From: Balanoglossus misakiensis
Lineage: Eukaryota > Hemichordata
Assembly (NCBI GenBank): GCA_040954595.2
Contig: CM082595.2
Location: forward strand, 1-64,000
DNA: 64,000 nt
Reading direction: 5' to 3'
The notes under the pieces were generated by a model. The model did no database searches. It was given only the letters and a program-made list of their open reading frames with translations, and was not told the DNA's origin. The position numbers were made by a program, and so were the translations under genes. Positions 10,301 to 21,390 of this stretch are shown here, in pieces. Position 1 is the stretch's first letter, and the number at the start of each line of letters is the position of its first letter.

Positions 10301-13300
10301 ACTTCCGGTCGTAACGGTGCTGTGAATCTGGGCCAAGTTGCCGGCGACTTCCGGTCGTAACGGCGCAAGAATCTGGGCCAAGTTGCCGGCGACTTCCTGT
10401 GGTAACGGCGCGGTGAATCTGGGCCAAGTTGATGGCGACTTCCGGTCGTAACGGCGTGAATCTGGGCCAAGTTGCCGGCGACTTCCGGTCGTAACGGTGC
10501 GGTGAATCTGGGCCAAGTTGCCGGCGACTTCCTGTCGTAACGGCGAGGTGAATCTTGGCCAAGTTGCCGGCGACTTCCGGTCGTAACGGCGTGAATCTGG
10601 GCCAAGTTGCCGGCGACTTCCGGTCGTAACGGCGCGGTGAATCTGGGCCAAGTTGCCGGCGACTTCCTGTCGTAACGGCGAGGTGAATCTTGGCCAAGTT
10701 GCCGGCGACTTCCGGTCGTAACGGCGTGAATCTGGGCCAAGTTGCCGGCGACTTCCGATCGTAACGGCGCGGTGAATCTGGGCCAAGTTGCCGGCGACTT
10801 CCGGTCGTAACGGCGAGGTGAATCTTGGCCATGTTGCCGGCGACTTCCGGTCGGAACGGCGCAGTGAATCCGGGCCAAGTTGCGGTGACTTCCGGTCGTA
10901 ACGGCGTGGTGAATCCAGGCCAAGTTGCCGGCGACTTCCGGTCGTAACGGCGCGGTGAATCTGGGCCAAGTTGCCGGAGACTTCCTGTGAATCCGGGCCA
11001 AGTTGCCGGCGACTTCCGGTCGTAACGGCGCGGTGAATCTGGGCCTAGTTGCCGGCAACTTCCGGTCGTAACGGCGCAAGAATCTGGGCCAAGTTGCCGG
11101 AGACTTCCTGTGAATCCAGGCCAAGTTGCCGGCGACTTCCGGTCGTAACGGCACGGTGAATCTGGGCCAAGTTGCCGGCGACTTCCGGTCGTAACGGCGC
11201 GGTGAATCTGGGCCAAGTTGCCGGCGACTTCCGGTCGTAACGGCGCAAGAATCTGGGCCAAGTTGCCGGAGACTTCCTGTGAATCCGGGCCAAGTTGCGG
11301 CGACTTCCGGTCGTAACGGTGCGGTAAATCAGGGCCAAGTTGCCGGCGACTTCCTGTCGTAACGGCGCGGTGAATCTGGGCCAAGTTGATGGCGACTTCC
11401 GGTCGTAACCGCGTGAATCTTGGCCAAGTTGCCGCCGACTTCCGGTCGTAACGGCGAGTTGAATCTTGGCCAAGTTGCCGGCGACTTCCGGTCGGAACGG
11501 CGCAGTGAATCCGGGCCAAGTTGCGGCGACTTCCGGTCGTAAAGGCGTGGTGAATCTGGGCCAAGTTGCCGGCGACTTCCTGTCGTAACGGCGCGGTGAA
11601 TCTGGGCCAAGTTGCCGGCGACTTCCTGTGGTAACGGCGCGGTGAATCTGGGCCAAGTTGATGGCGACTTCCGGTCGTAACGGCGCAGTGAATCCGGGCC
11701 AAGTTGCGGCGACTTCCTGTCGTAACGGCGTGGTGAATCCAGGCCAAGTTGCCGGCGACTTCCGGTCGTAACGGCGCGGTGAATCTGGGCCAAGTTGCCG
11801 GAGACTTCCTGTCGTAACGGCGCGGTGAATCTGGGCCAAGTTGCCGGCGACTTCCTGTGGTAACGGCGCGGTGAATCTGGGCCAAGTTGATGGCGACTTC
11901 CGGTCGTAACGGCGCAGTGAATCCGGGCCAAGTTGCGGCGACTTCCTGTCGTAACGGCGCGGTGAATCTGGGCCAAGTTGCCGGAGACTTCCTGTGAACC
12001 CGGGCCAAGTTGCCGGCGACTTCCGGTCGTAACGGCGCGGTGAATCTGGGCCTAGTTGCCGGCAACTTCCGGTCGTAACGGCGCAAGAATCTGGGCCAAG
12101 TTGCCGGAGACTTCCTGTGAATCCAGGCCAAGTTGCCGGCGACTTCCGGTCGTAACGGCACGGTGAATCTGGGCCAAGTTGCCGGCGACTTCCGGTCGTA
12201 ACGGCGCGGTGAATCTGGTCCAAGTTGCCGGCGACTTCCGGTCGTAAAGGCGCAAGAATCTGGGCCAAGTTGCCGGAGACTTCCTGTGAATCCGGGCCAA
12301 GTTGCGGCGACTTCCGGTCGTAACGGTGCGGTAAATCAGGGCCAAGTTGCCGGCGACTTCCGGTGGTAACGGCGCGGTGATTCTGGGCCAAGTTGCCGGC
12401 GACTTCCGGTGGTAACGGCGCGGTGAATCTGGGCCAAGTTGCCGGCGACTTCCGGTCGTAACGGCGCGGTGAATCTGGGCCAAGTTGCCGGCGACTTCCG
12501 GTCGTAAAGGCGCAAGAATCTGGGCCAAGTTGCCGGAGACTTCCTGTGAATCCGGGCCAAGTTGCGGCGACTTCCGGTCGTAACGGCGCTGTGAATCTGG
12601 GCCAAGTTGCCGGCGACTTCCGGTCGTAACGGCGCAAGAATCTGGGCCAAGTTGCCGGCGACTTCCTGTGGTAACGGCGCGGTGAATCTGGGCCAAGTTG
12701 ATGGCGACTTCCGGTCGTAACGGCGTGAATCTGGGCCAAGTTGCCGGCGACTTCCGGTCGTAACGGTGCGGTGAATCTGGGCCAAGTTGCCGGCGACTTC
12801 CTGTCGTAACGGCGAGGTGAATCTTGGCCAAGTTGCCGGCGACTTCCGGTCGTAACGGCGTGAATCTGGGCCAAGTTGCCGGCGACTTCCGGTCGTAACG
12901 GCGCGGTGAATCTGGGCCAAGTTGCCGGCGACTTCCTGTCGTAACGGCGAGGTGAATCTTGGCCAAGTTGCCGGCGACTTCCGGTCGTAACGGCGTGAAT
13001 CTGGGCCAAGTTGCCGGCGACTTCCGATCGTAACGGCGCGGTGAATCTGGGCCAAGTTGCCGGCGACTTCCGGTCGTAACGGCGAGGTGAATCTTGGCCA
13101 TGTTGCCGGCGACTTCCGGTCGGAACGGCGCAGTGAATCCGGGCCAAGTTGCGGTGACTTCCGGTCGTAACGGCGTGGTGAATCCAGGCCAAGTTGCCGG
13201 CGACTTCCGGTCGTAACGGCGCGGTGAATCTGGGCCAAGTTGCCGGAGACTTCCTGTGAATCCGGGCCAAGTTGCCGGCGACTTCCGGTCGTAACGGCGC

Positions 13301-16300
13301 GGTGAATCTGGGCCTAGTTGCCGGCAACTTCCGGTCGTAACGGCGCAAGAATCTGGGCCAAGTTGCCGGAGACTTCCTGTGAATCCAGGCCAAGTTGCCG
13401 GCGACTTCCGGTCGTAACGGCACGGTGAATCTGGGCCAAGTTGCCGGCGACTTCCGGTCGTAACGGCGCGGTGAATCTGGGCCAAGTTGCCGGCGACTTC
13501 CGGTCGTAACGGCGCAAGAATCTGGGCCAAGTTGCCGGAGACTTCCTGTGAATCCGGGCCAAGTTGCGGCGACTTCCGGTCGTAACGGTGCGGTAAATCA
13601 GGGCCAAGTTGCCGGCGACTTCCTGTCGTAACGGCGCGGTGAATCTGGGCCAAGTTGATGGCGACTTCCGGTCGTAACCGCGTGAATCTTGGCCAAGTTG
13701 CCGCCGACTTCCGGTCGTAACGGCGAGTTGAATCTTGGCCAAGTTGCCGGCGACTTCCGGTCGGAACGGCGCAGTGAATCCGGGCCAAGTTGCGGCGACT
13801 TCCGGTCGTAAAGGCGTGGTGAATCTGGGCCAAGTTGCCGGCGACTTCCTGTCGTAACGGCGCGGTGAATCTGGGCCAAGTTGCCGGCGACTTCCTGTGG
13901 TAACGGCGCGGTGAATCTGGGCCAAGTTGATGGCGACTTCCGGTCGTAACGGCGCAGTGAATCCGGGCCAAGTTGCGGCGACTTCCTGTCGTAACGGCGT
14001 GGTGAATCCAGGCCAAGTTGCCGGCGACTTCCGGTCGTAACGGCGCGGTGAATCTGGGCCAAGTTGCCGGAGACTTCCTGTCGTAACGGCGCGGTGAATC
14101 TGGGCCAAGTTGCCGGCGACTTCCTGTGGTAACGGCGCGGTGAATCTGGGCCAAGTTGATGGCGACTTCCGGTCGTAACGGCGCAGTGAATCCGGGCCAA
14201 GTTGCGGCGACTTCCTGTCGTAACGGCGCGGTGAATCTGGGCCAAGTTGCCGGAGACTTCCTGTGAACCCGGGCCAAGTTGCCGGCGACTTCCGGTCGTA
14301 ACGGCGCGGTGAATCTGGGCCTAGTTGCCGGCAACTTCCGGTCGTAACGGCGCAAGAATCTGGGCCAAGTTGCCGGAGACTTCCTGTGAATCCAGGCCAA
14401 GTTGCCGGCGACTTCCGGTCGTAACGGCACGGTGAATCTGGGCCAAGTTGCCGGCGACTTCCGGTCGTAACGGCGCGGTGAATCTGGTCCAAGTTGCCGG
14501 CGACTTCCGGTCGTAAAGGCGCAAGAATCTGGGCCAAGTTGCCGGAGACTTCCTGTGAATCCGGGCCAAGTTGCGGCGACTTCCGGTCGTAACGGTGCGG
14601 TAAATCAGGGCCAAGTTGCCGGCGACTTCCGGTGGTAACGGCGCGGTGATTCTGGGCCAAGTTGCCGGCGACTTCCGGTGGTAACGGCGCGGTGAATCTG
14701 GGCCAAGTTGCCGGCGACTTCCGGTCGTAACGGCGCGGTGAATCTGGGCCAAGTTGCCGGCGACTTCCGGTCGTAAAGGCGCAAGAATCTGGGCCAAGTT
14801 GCCGGAGACTTCCTGTGAATCCGGGCCAAGTTGCGGCGACTTCCGGTCGTAACGGCGCTGTGAATCTGGGCCAAGTTGCCGGCGACTTCCGGTCGTAACG
14901 GCGCAAGAATCTGGGCCAAGTTGCCGGCGACTTCCTGTGGTAACGGCGCGGTGAATCTGGGCCAAGTTGATGGCGACTTCCGGTCGTAACGGCGTGAATC
15001 TGGGCCAAGTTGCCGGCGACTTCCGGTCGTAACGGTGCGGTGAATCTGGGCCAAGTTGCCGGCGACTTCCTGTCGTAACGGCGAGGTGAATCTTGGCCAA
15101 GTTGCCGGCGACTTCCGGTCGTAACGGCGTGAATCTGGGCCAAGTTGCCGGCGACTTCCGGTCGTAACGGCGCGGTGAATCTGGGCCAAGTTGCCGGCGA
15201 CTTCCTGTCGTAACGGCGAGGTGAATCTTGGCCAAGTTGCCGGCGACTTCCGGTCGTAACGGCGTGAATCTGGGCCAAGTTGCCGGCGACTTCCGATCGT
15301 AACGGCGCGGTGAATCTGGGCCAAGTTGCCGGCGACTTCCGGTCGTAACGGCGAGGTGAATCTTGGCCATGTTGCCGGCGACTTCCGGTCGGAACGGCGC
15401 AGTGAATCCGGGCCAAGTTGCGGTGACTTCCGGTCGTAACGGCGTGGTGAATCCAGGCCAAGTTGCCGGCGACTTCCGGTCGTAACGGTGCGGTGAATCT
15501 GGGCCAAGTTGCCGGAGACTTCCTGTGAATCCGGGCCAAGTTGCCGGCGACTTCCGGTCGTAACGGCGCGGTGAATCTGGGCCTAGTTGCCGGCAACTTC
15601 CGGTCGTAACGGCGCAAGAATCTGGGCCAAGTTGCCGGAGACTTCCTGTGAATCCAGGCCAAGTTGCCGGCGACTTCCGGTCGTAACGGCACGGTGAATC
15701 TGGGCCAAGTTGCCGGCGACTTCCGGTCGTAACGGCGCGGTGAATCTGGGCCAAGTTGCCGGCGACTTCCGGTCGTAACGGCGCAAGAATCTGGGCCAAG
15801 TTGCCGGAGACTTCCTGTGAATCCGGGCCAAGTTGCGGCGACTTCCGGTCGTAACGGTGCGGTAAATCAGGGCCAAGTTGCCGGCGACTTCCGGTGGTAA
15901 CGGCGCGGTGATTCTGGGCCAAGTTGCCGGCGACTTCCGGTGGTAACGGCGCGGTGAATCTGGGCCAAGTTGCCGGCGACTTCCGGTCGTAACGGCGCAA
16001 GAATCTGGGCCAAGTTGCCGGAGACTTCCTGTGAATCCGGGCCAAGTTGCGGCGACTTCCGGTCGTAACGGCGCTGTGAATCTGGGCCAAGTTGCCGGCG
16101 ACTTCCGGTGGTAACGGCGCGGTGAATCTGGGCCAAGTTGCCGGCGACTTCCTGTCGTAACGGCGCGGTGAATCTGGGCCAAGTTGCCGGTGACTTCCGG
16201 TCGTAACGGCGTGGTGAATCCAGGCCAAGTTGCCGGCGACTTCCGGTCGTAACGGCGCGGTGAATCTGGGCCAAGTTGCCGGAGACTTCCTGTGAATCCG

Positions 16301-17010
16301 GGCCAAGTTGCCGGCGACTTCCGGTCGTAACGGCGCGGTGAATCTGGGCCTAGTTGCCGGCAACTTCCGGTCGTAACGGCGCAAGAATCTGGGCCAAGTT
16401 GCCGGAGACTTCCTGTGAATCCAGGCCAAGTTGCCGGCGACTTCCGGTCGTAACGGCACGGTGAATCTGGGCCAAGTTGCCGGCGACTTCCGGTCGTAAC
16501 GGCGCGGTGAATCTGGGCCAAGTTGCCGGCGACTTCCGGTCGTAACGGCGCAAGAATCTGTGCCAAGTTGCCGGAGACTTCCTGTGAATCCGGGCCAAGT
16601 TGCGGCGACTTCCGGTCGTAACGGTGCGGTAAATCAGGGCCAAGTTGCCGGCGACTTCCGGTGGTAACGGCGCGGTGATTCTGGGCCAAGTTGCCGGCGA
16701 CTTCCGGTGGTAACGGCGCGGTGAATCTGGGCCAAGTTGCCGGCGACTTCCGGTCGTAACGGCGCAAGAATCTGGGCCAAGTTGCCGGAGACTTCCTGTG
16801 AATCCGGGCCAAGTTGCGGCGACTTCCGGTCGTAACGGCGCTGTGAATCTGGGCCAAGTTGCCGGCGACTTCCGGTCGTAACGGCGCAAGAATCTGGGCC
16901 AAGTTGCCGGCGACTTCCGGTGGTAACGGCGCGGTGAATCTGGGCCAAGTTGCCGGCGATTTCCTGTGGTAACGGCGCGGTGAATCTGGGCCAAGTTGAT
17001 GGCGACTTCC
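7400..17010. repeat. 46-bp GC-rich subtelomeric satellite
   Basis: About 9.6 kb of a unit containing GGCGCGGTGAATCTGGGCC, AAGTTGCCGGCGACTTCC and GGTCGTAAC. The full unit is 46 bp (successive GGCGCGG starts at 7400 and 7446), which by length gives roughly two hundred units. Shorter variants lack part of the unit (GCGCAAGAATCTG, CCTGTGAATCCGGG, AAGTTGCGGCGAC). The consensus has no TAA, TAG or TGA on the minus strand in any frame, which explains the very long minus-strand reading frames here; I do not call them genes. Confidence 0.95.
9781..16348. repeat. 2,269-bp higher-order repeat in the 46-bp satellite
   Basis: The diagnostic variant GCCTAGTTGCCGGCAACTTC occurs near 9781, 11043, 12050, 13312, 14319, 15582 and 16348. 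Spacing alternates about 1,262 and 1,007 bp, a sum of 2,269 bp, until the last interval drops to about 766. Strings of unit variants recur exactly at the 2,269-bp offset. This indicates recent amplification of a two-block unit, with more divergent flanks (another copy of the variant is at 8041). Confidence 0.85.
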
Positions 17011-17025
17011 TGTGAATCCGAGCAG

Positions 17026-20000
17026 ACTGGAGGGGGACTGGAGCAGGCTGGAGGGGGGACTGGAGCAGACTGGAGGGGCACTGGAGCCGACTGGAGGGGG
17101 ACTGGAGCAGACTGGAGGGGCCCTGGATCAGACTGGAGGGGGACTGGAGCAGACTGGAGGGGGACTGGAGGGGTACTGGAGCAGACTGGAGGGGCACTGG
17201 AGCAGACTGGAGGGGGACTGGAGCAGACTGGAGGGGCACTGGAGCAGACTGGAGGGGGAGTGGAGCATGCTGGAGGGGGAGTGGAGCAGACTGAAGGGGG
17301 AGTGGAGCAGACTTGAGGGGGACTGGAGCATGCTGGAGGGGGAGTGGAGCAGACTTGAGGGGGACTGGAGCATGCTGGAGGGGGAGTGGAGCAGACTTGA
17401 GGGGGACTGGAGCATGCTGGAGGGGGAGTGGAGCAGACTGGAGGGGGACTGGAGCATGCTGGAGGGTGAGTGGAGCAGACTGGAGGGGGACTGGAGCATG
17501 CTGGAGGGGGAGTGGAGCAGACTGGAGGGGGACTGGAGCAGACTGGAGGGGGAGTGGAGCAGACTGGAGGGGGACTGGAGCAGACTGGAGGGGGAGTGGA
17601 GCAGAGTGGAGGGGGACTGGAGCAGACTGGAGGGGGACTGGAGCAGACTGGAGGGGGACTGGAGCATGCTGGAGGGGACTGGAGCTTGCTGGAGGGGGAC
17701 TGGAGCATGCTGGAGGGGGACTGGAGCAGACTGGGGGGGGACTGGAGCATGCTGGAGGGGGACTGGAGCAGACTGGAGGGGGACTGGAGCAGACTGGAGG
17801 GGGAGTGGAGCATGCTGGAAGGGGATTGGAGCAGACTGGAGGGGGAGTGGAGCATGCTGGAAGGGGACTGGAGCAGACTGGAGGGGGAGTGGAGCATGCT
17901 GGAGGGGGACTGGAGCAGACTGGAGGTTGAGTGGAGCAGACTGTAGGGGGACTGGAGCAGGCTGGAGGGGGACTGGAGCATGCTGGAGGGTGAGTGGAGC
18001 AGACTGGAGGGGGACTGGAGCATGCTGGAGGGGGAGTGGAGCAGACTGGAGGGGGACTGGAGCATGCTGGAGGGGGAGTGGAGCAGACTGGAGGGGGACT
18101 GGAGCATGCTGGAGGGGGGCTGGAGCAGACTGGAGCATGCTGGATGGGGACTGGAGAAAACTGGAGGGGGACTGGAGCAGACTGGAGGGGGACTGGAGCA
18201 GACTGTAGGGGGACTGGAGCAGACTGGAGGGGGACTGGAGCAGACTATAGGGGAACTGGAGCAGACTGTAGGGGGACTGGAGCAGGCTGGAGGGGGACTG
18301 GAGCAGACTGGAGGGTGAGTGGAGCAGACTGGAGCAGACTGGAGGGGGGACTGGAGCAGACTGGAGGGGAACTGGAGCAGACTGTAGGGGGACTGGAGCA
18401 GGCTGGAGGGGGACTGGAGCAGACTGGAGGGTGAGTGGAGCAGACTGGAGGGGGACTGGAGCATGCTGGAGGGGGACTGGAGCAGACTGGAGGGGGACTG
18501 GAGCAGACTGGAGCAGACTGGAGGGGGGACTGGAGCAGACTGGAGGGGAACTGGAGCAGACTGTAGGGGCACTGGAGCAGACTGGAGCAGACTGGAGGGG
18601 GGACTGGAGCAGACTGGAGGGGGACTGGAGCATGCTGGAGGGGGACTGGAGCAGACTGGAGGGGGACTGGAGCAGACTGGAGCAGACTGGAGGGGGGACT
18701 GGAGCAGACTGGAGGGGAACTGGAGCAGACTGTAGGGGGACTGGAGCAGGCTGGAGGGGGACTGGAGCAGACTGGAGGGGGACTGGAGCATGCTGGAGGG
18801 TGAGTGGAGCAGACTGGAGGGGGACTGGAGCATGCTGGAGGGGGACTGGAGCAGACTGGAGGGGGACTGGAGCAGACTGGAGCAGACTGGAGGGGGACTG
18901 GAGCAGACTGGAGGGGGACTGGAGCAGACTGGAGGGGCACTGGAGCAGACTGGAGGGGCACTGGAGCAGACTGGAGGGGGACTGGAGCAGACTGGAGGGT
19001 GAGTGGAGCAGACTGGAGGGGGACTGGAGCAGACTGGAGGGGGACTGGAGCAGACTGGAGCAGACTGGAGGGGGACTGGAGCAGACTGGAGGGGGACTGG
19101 AGCAGACTGGAGGGGCACTGGAGCAGACTGGAGGGGCACTGGAGCAGACTGGAGGGGCACTGGAGCAGACTGGAGGGGCACTGGAGCAGGCTGGAGGGGG
19201 ACTGGAGCAGGCTGGAGCAGACTGGAGCATGCTGGATGGGGACTGGAGCAGACTCGAGGGGGACTGGAGCATGCTGGAGGGTGAGTGGAGCAGACTGGAG
19301 GGGGACTGGAGCATGCTGGAGGGGGACTGGAGCAGACTGGAGGGGGACTGGAGCAGACTGGAGCAGACTGGAGGGGGACTGGAGCAGACTGGAGGGGGAC
19401 TGGAGCAGACTGGAGGGGCACTGGAGCAGACTGGAGGGGCACTGGAGCAGACTGGAGGGGCACTGGAGCAGACTGGAGGGGAACTGGAGCAGACTGTAGG
19501 GGCACTGGAGCATGCTGGAGGGGGACTGGAGCAGACTGGAGGGGGACTGGAGCAGACTGGAGCAGACTGGAGGGGGGACTGGAGCAGACTGGAGGGGAAC
19601 TGGAGCAGACTGTATGGGGGACTGGAGCAGGCTGGAGGGGGACTGGAGCAGACTGGAGGGTGAGTGGAGCAGACTGGAGGGGGACTGGAGCATGCTGGAG
19701 GGGGACTGGAGCAGACTGGAGGGGGACTGGAGCAGACTGGAGCAGACTGGAGGGGGGACTGGAGCAGACTGGAGGGGAACTGGAGCAGACTGTATGGGGG
19801 ACTGGAGCAGGCTGGAGGGGGACTGGAGCAGACTGGAGGGTGAGTGGAGCAGACTGGAGGGGGACTGGAGCATGCTGGAGGGGGACTGGAGCAGACTGGA
19901 GGGGCACTGGAGCATGCTGGAGGGGGACTGGAGCAGACTGGAGGGGCACTGGAGCAGACTGGAGGGGCACTGGAGCAGACTGGAGGGGCACTGGAGCAGA

Positions 20001-20410
20001 CTGGAGGGGCACTGGAGCAGGCTGGAGGGGCACTGGAGCAGGCTGGAGGGGCACTGGAGCAGACTGGAGGGGCACTGGAGCAGACTGGAGGGGCACTGGA
20101 GCAGGCTGGAGGGGCACTGGAGCAGGCTGGAGGGGCACTGGAGCAGGCTGGAGGGGCTCTGGAGCAGGCTGGAGGGGCACTGGAGCAGGCTGGAGGGGCA
20201 CTGGAGCAGGCTGGAGGGGCACTGGAGCAGACTGGAGGCGGACTGGAGCAGACTGGAGGGGGACTGGAGCAGACTGGAGGGGGACTGGAGCAGACTGGAG
20301 GGGGACTGGAGCAGACTGGAGGGGGACTGGAGCAGACTGGAGGGGGACTGGAGCAGACTGGAGGGGGACTGGCGCAGACTGGAGGGGGACTGGAGCAGGC
20401 TGGAGGGGGA
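17026..20410. repeat. 21-bp purine-rich satellite
   Basis: A tandem array of ACTGGAGCAGACTGGAGGGGG with variants (GCATGCTGG, GGCACTGG, GCAGGCTGG). The plus strand has a run of four or five Gs in nearly every unit. Twenty-one bases equals seven codons and the unit lacks stops on both strands, so all six frames stay open for hundreds of codons as heptapeptide repeats; this is not evidence of a gene. Some blocks carry a 12-bp extra half unit (GGAGCAGACTGG). The array starts abruptly after a truncated 46-bp unit near 17010-17025 and ends at a TACA-rich stretch. Confidence 0.95.
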
Positions 20411-21390
20411 CATACATTACATACATTCATAAATGCATACATAGAGAACAATTTTGTACCCATACAATTCCATTTATTTAATTTTCCTGACCTTCACAAT
20501 CAGGTTTTGGGAATGACAGCTAATTTAAATTGAATTACAATACAATACTTTAACATATTTTCATCTGTGAACTTTTAACTGGTGAACAAATTGGAGACCA
20601 TTATTAAACAAAGTTTCCCCGAGCCTGTTTACCATTCCAGCCAAAGTATTAGTTGTTAGTGTTAGTGTTAGGGTTAGGGTTAGTGTTAGGGTTAGAGTTA
20701 GGGTTAGGGGTAGGGTTAGGTTTAGTGTTGAAATTAACAAATGGCTGAAATGGCACAAACAATTTCATAAATTGAATCAAATTCCTTTGACTGCAAAATT
20801 CACTGAACAAAGTTTGCTCTGTGCAAACTTGTTATTCTAAGAAATACTGTATCTATGGACATTTAGGCTACAGTTAAATAATTAATATTGTGTCCTAATC
20901 TGAATCAATCTTTATCATAACACATAACCAGTGAGCTAAAGGGAACATGTAAGGAAAGTCAATGTCATAGTCCCCACTGGATCAATAGATTAAACAGCAA
21001 CATTCTCTCTTTTTGATCTTTTAGAGATTAAATTCGTTTGATACAGAATGGTGATTTTAAAAATCATTATTTTTTATGCAAGTATTCAATGTATACTTGA
21101 CAACATTCAAAGCTCAAAAAGAGAGATTGTGTCACTTTATTAGAAAACTGGACGGAAGACAATCTATAAGTTTTCTCTTCATTCTCATTATAAACTCTTA
21201 AAATGCCGACTGAAAATCTATGTCTTCTCTTTATTTTGCATTCAGACTTCATCTGCCAAGATGCAAGTATTTTATTGGGTTGCTGGTAGACCAAGTCCTT
21301 GTCCATTTCTACCATCATCATCATTTGGAAAATCACCAGTCTTCACACTTCAGCTTGAGCTAAGAAAGTAACAGAAAAAAAAATAGATTC
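20411..21390. repeat. Segmental duplication, copy 1
   Basis: It starts with CATACATTACATACATTCAT, then TAGAGAACAATT, TTTTCCTGACCTTCAC, CAGGTTTTGGGAA, AGCCAAAGTATTAGTTGTTA, AATGGCTGAAATGGCACAAAC and GGACATTTAGGCTACAGTTAAATAA. The same markers recur in order at about 25741-27060. No gene is visible. Only this copy has a telomere-like tract in the middle. Confidence 0.85.
20657..20733. repeat. Degenerate TTAGGG tract in inverted orientation
   Basis: GTTAGTGTTAGGGTTAGGG-type repeats with TTAGTG, TTAGAG and GGGTAGGG variants. The plus strand here carries the G-rich sequence, opposite to the terminal and 6.8-7.4 kb arrays. At the matching place in the second duplication copy (about 26190-26230) only loose GTTAGTTAATGG-like sequence is present. 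Confidence 0.85.

Noticed and set aside
7225-16902. Very long minus-strand reading frames (up to 1,147 residues) in the 46-bp satellite
   Set aside because: The consensus unit has no stop codon on the minus strand in any frame, and 46 bases shift frame with each unit, so long frames arise automatically. No promoter, splice context or non-repetitive domain is present.
16350-20463. A 1,358-residue minus-strand frame spanning both satellites, and many heptapeptide frames on both strands
   Set aside because: The 21-bp unit is stop-free on both strands, so all six frames are open; the frame running across the two satellites is chance.
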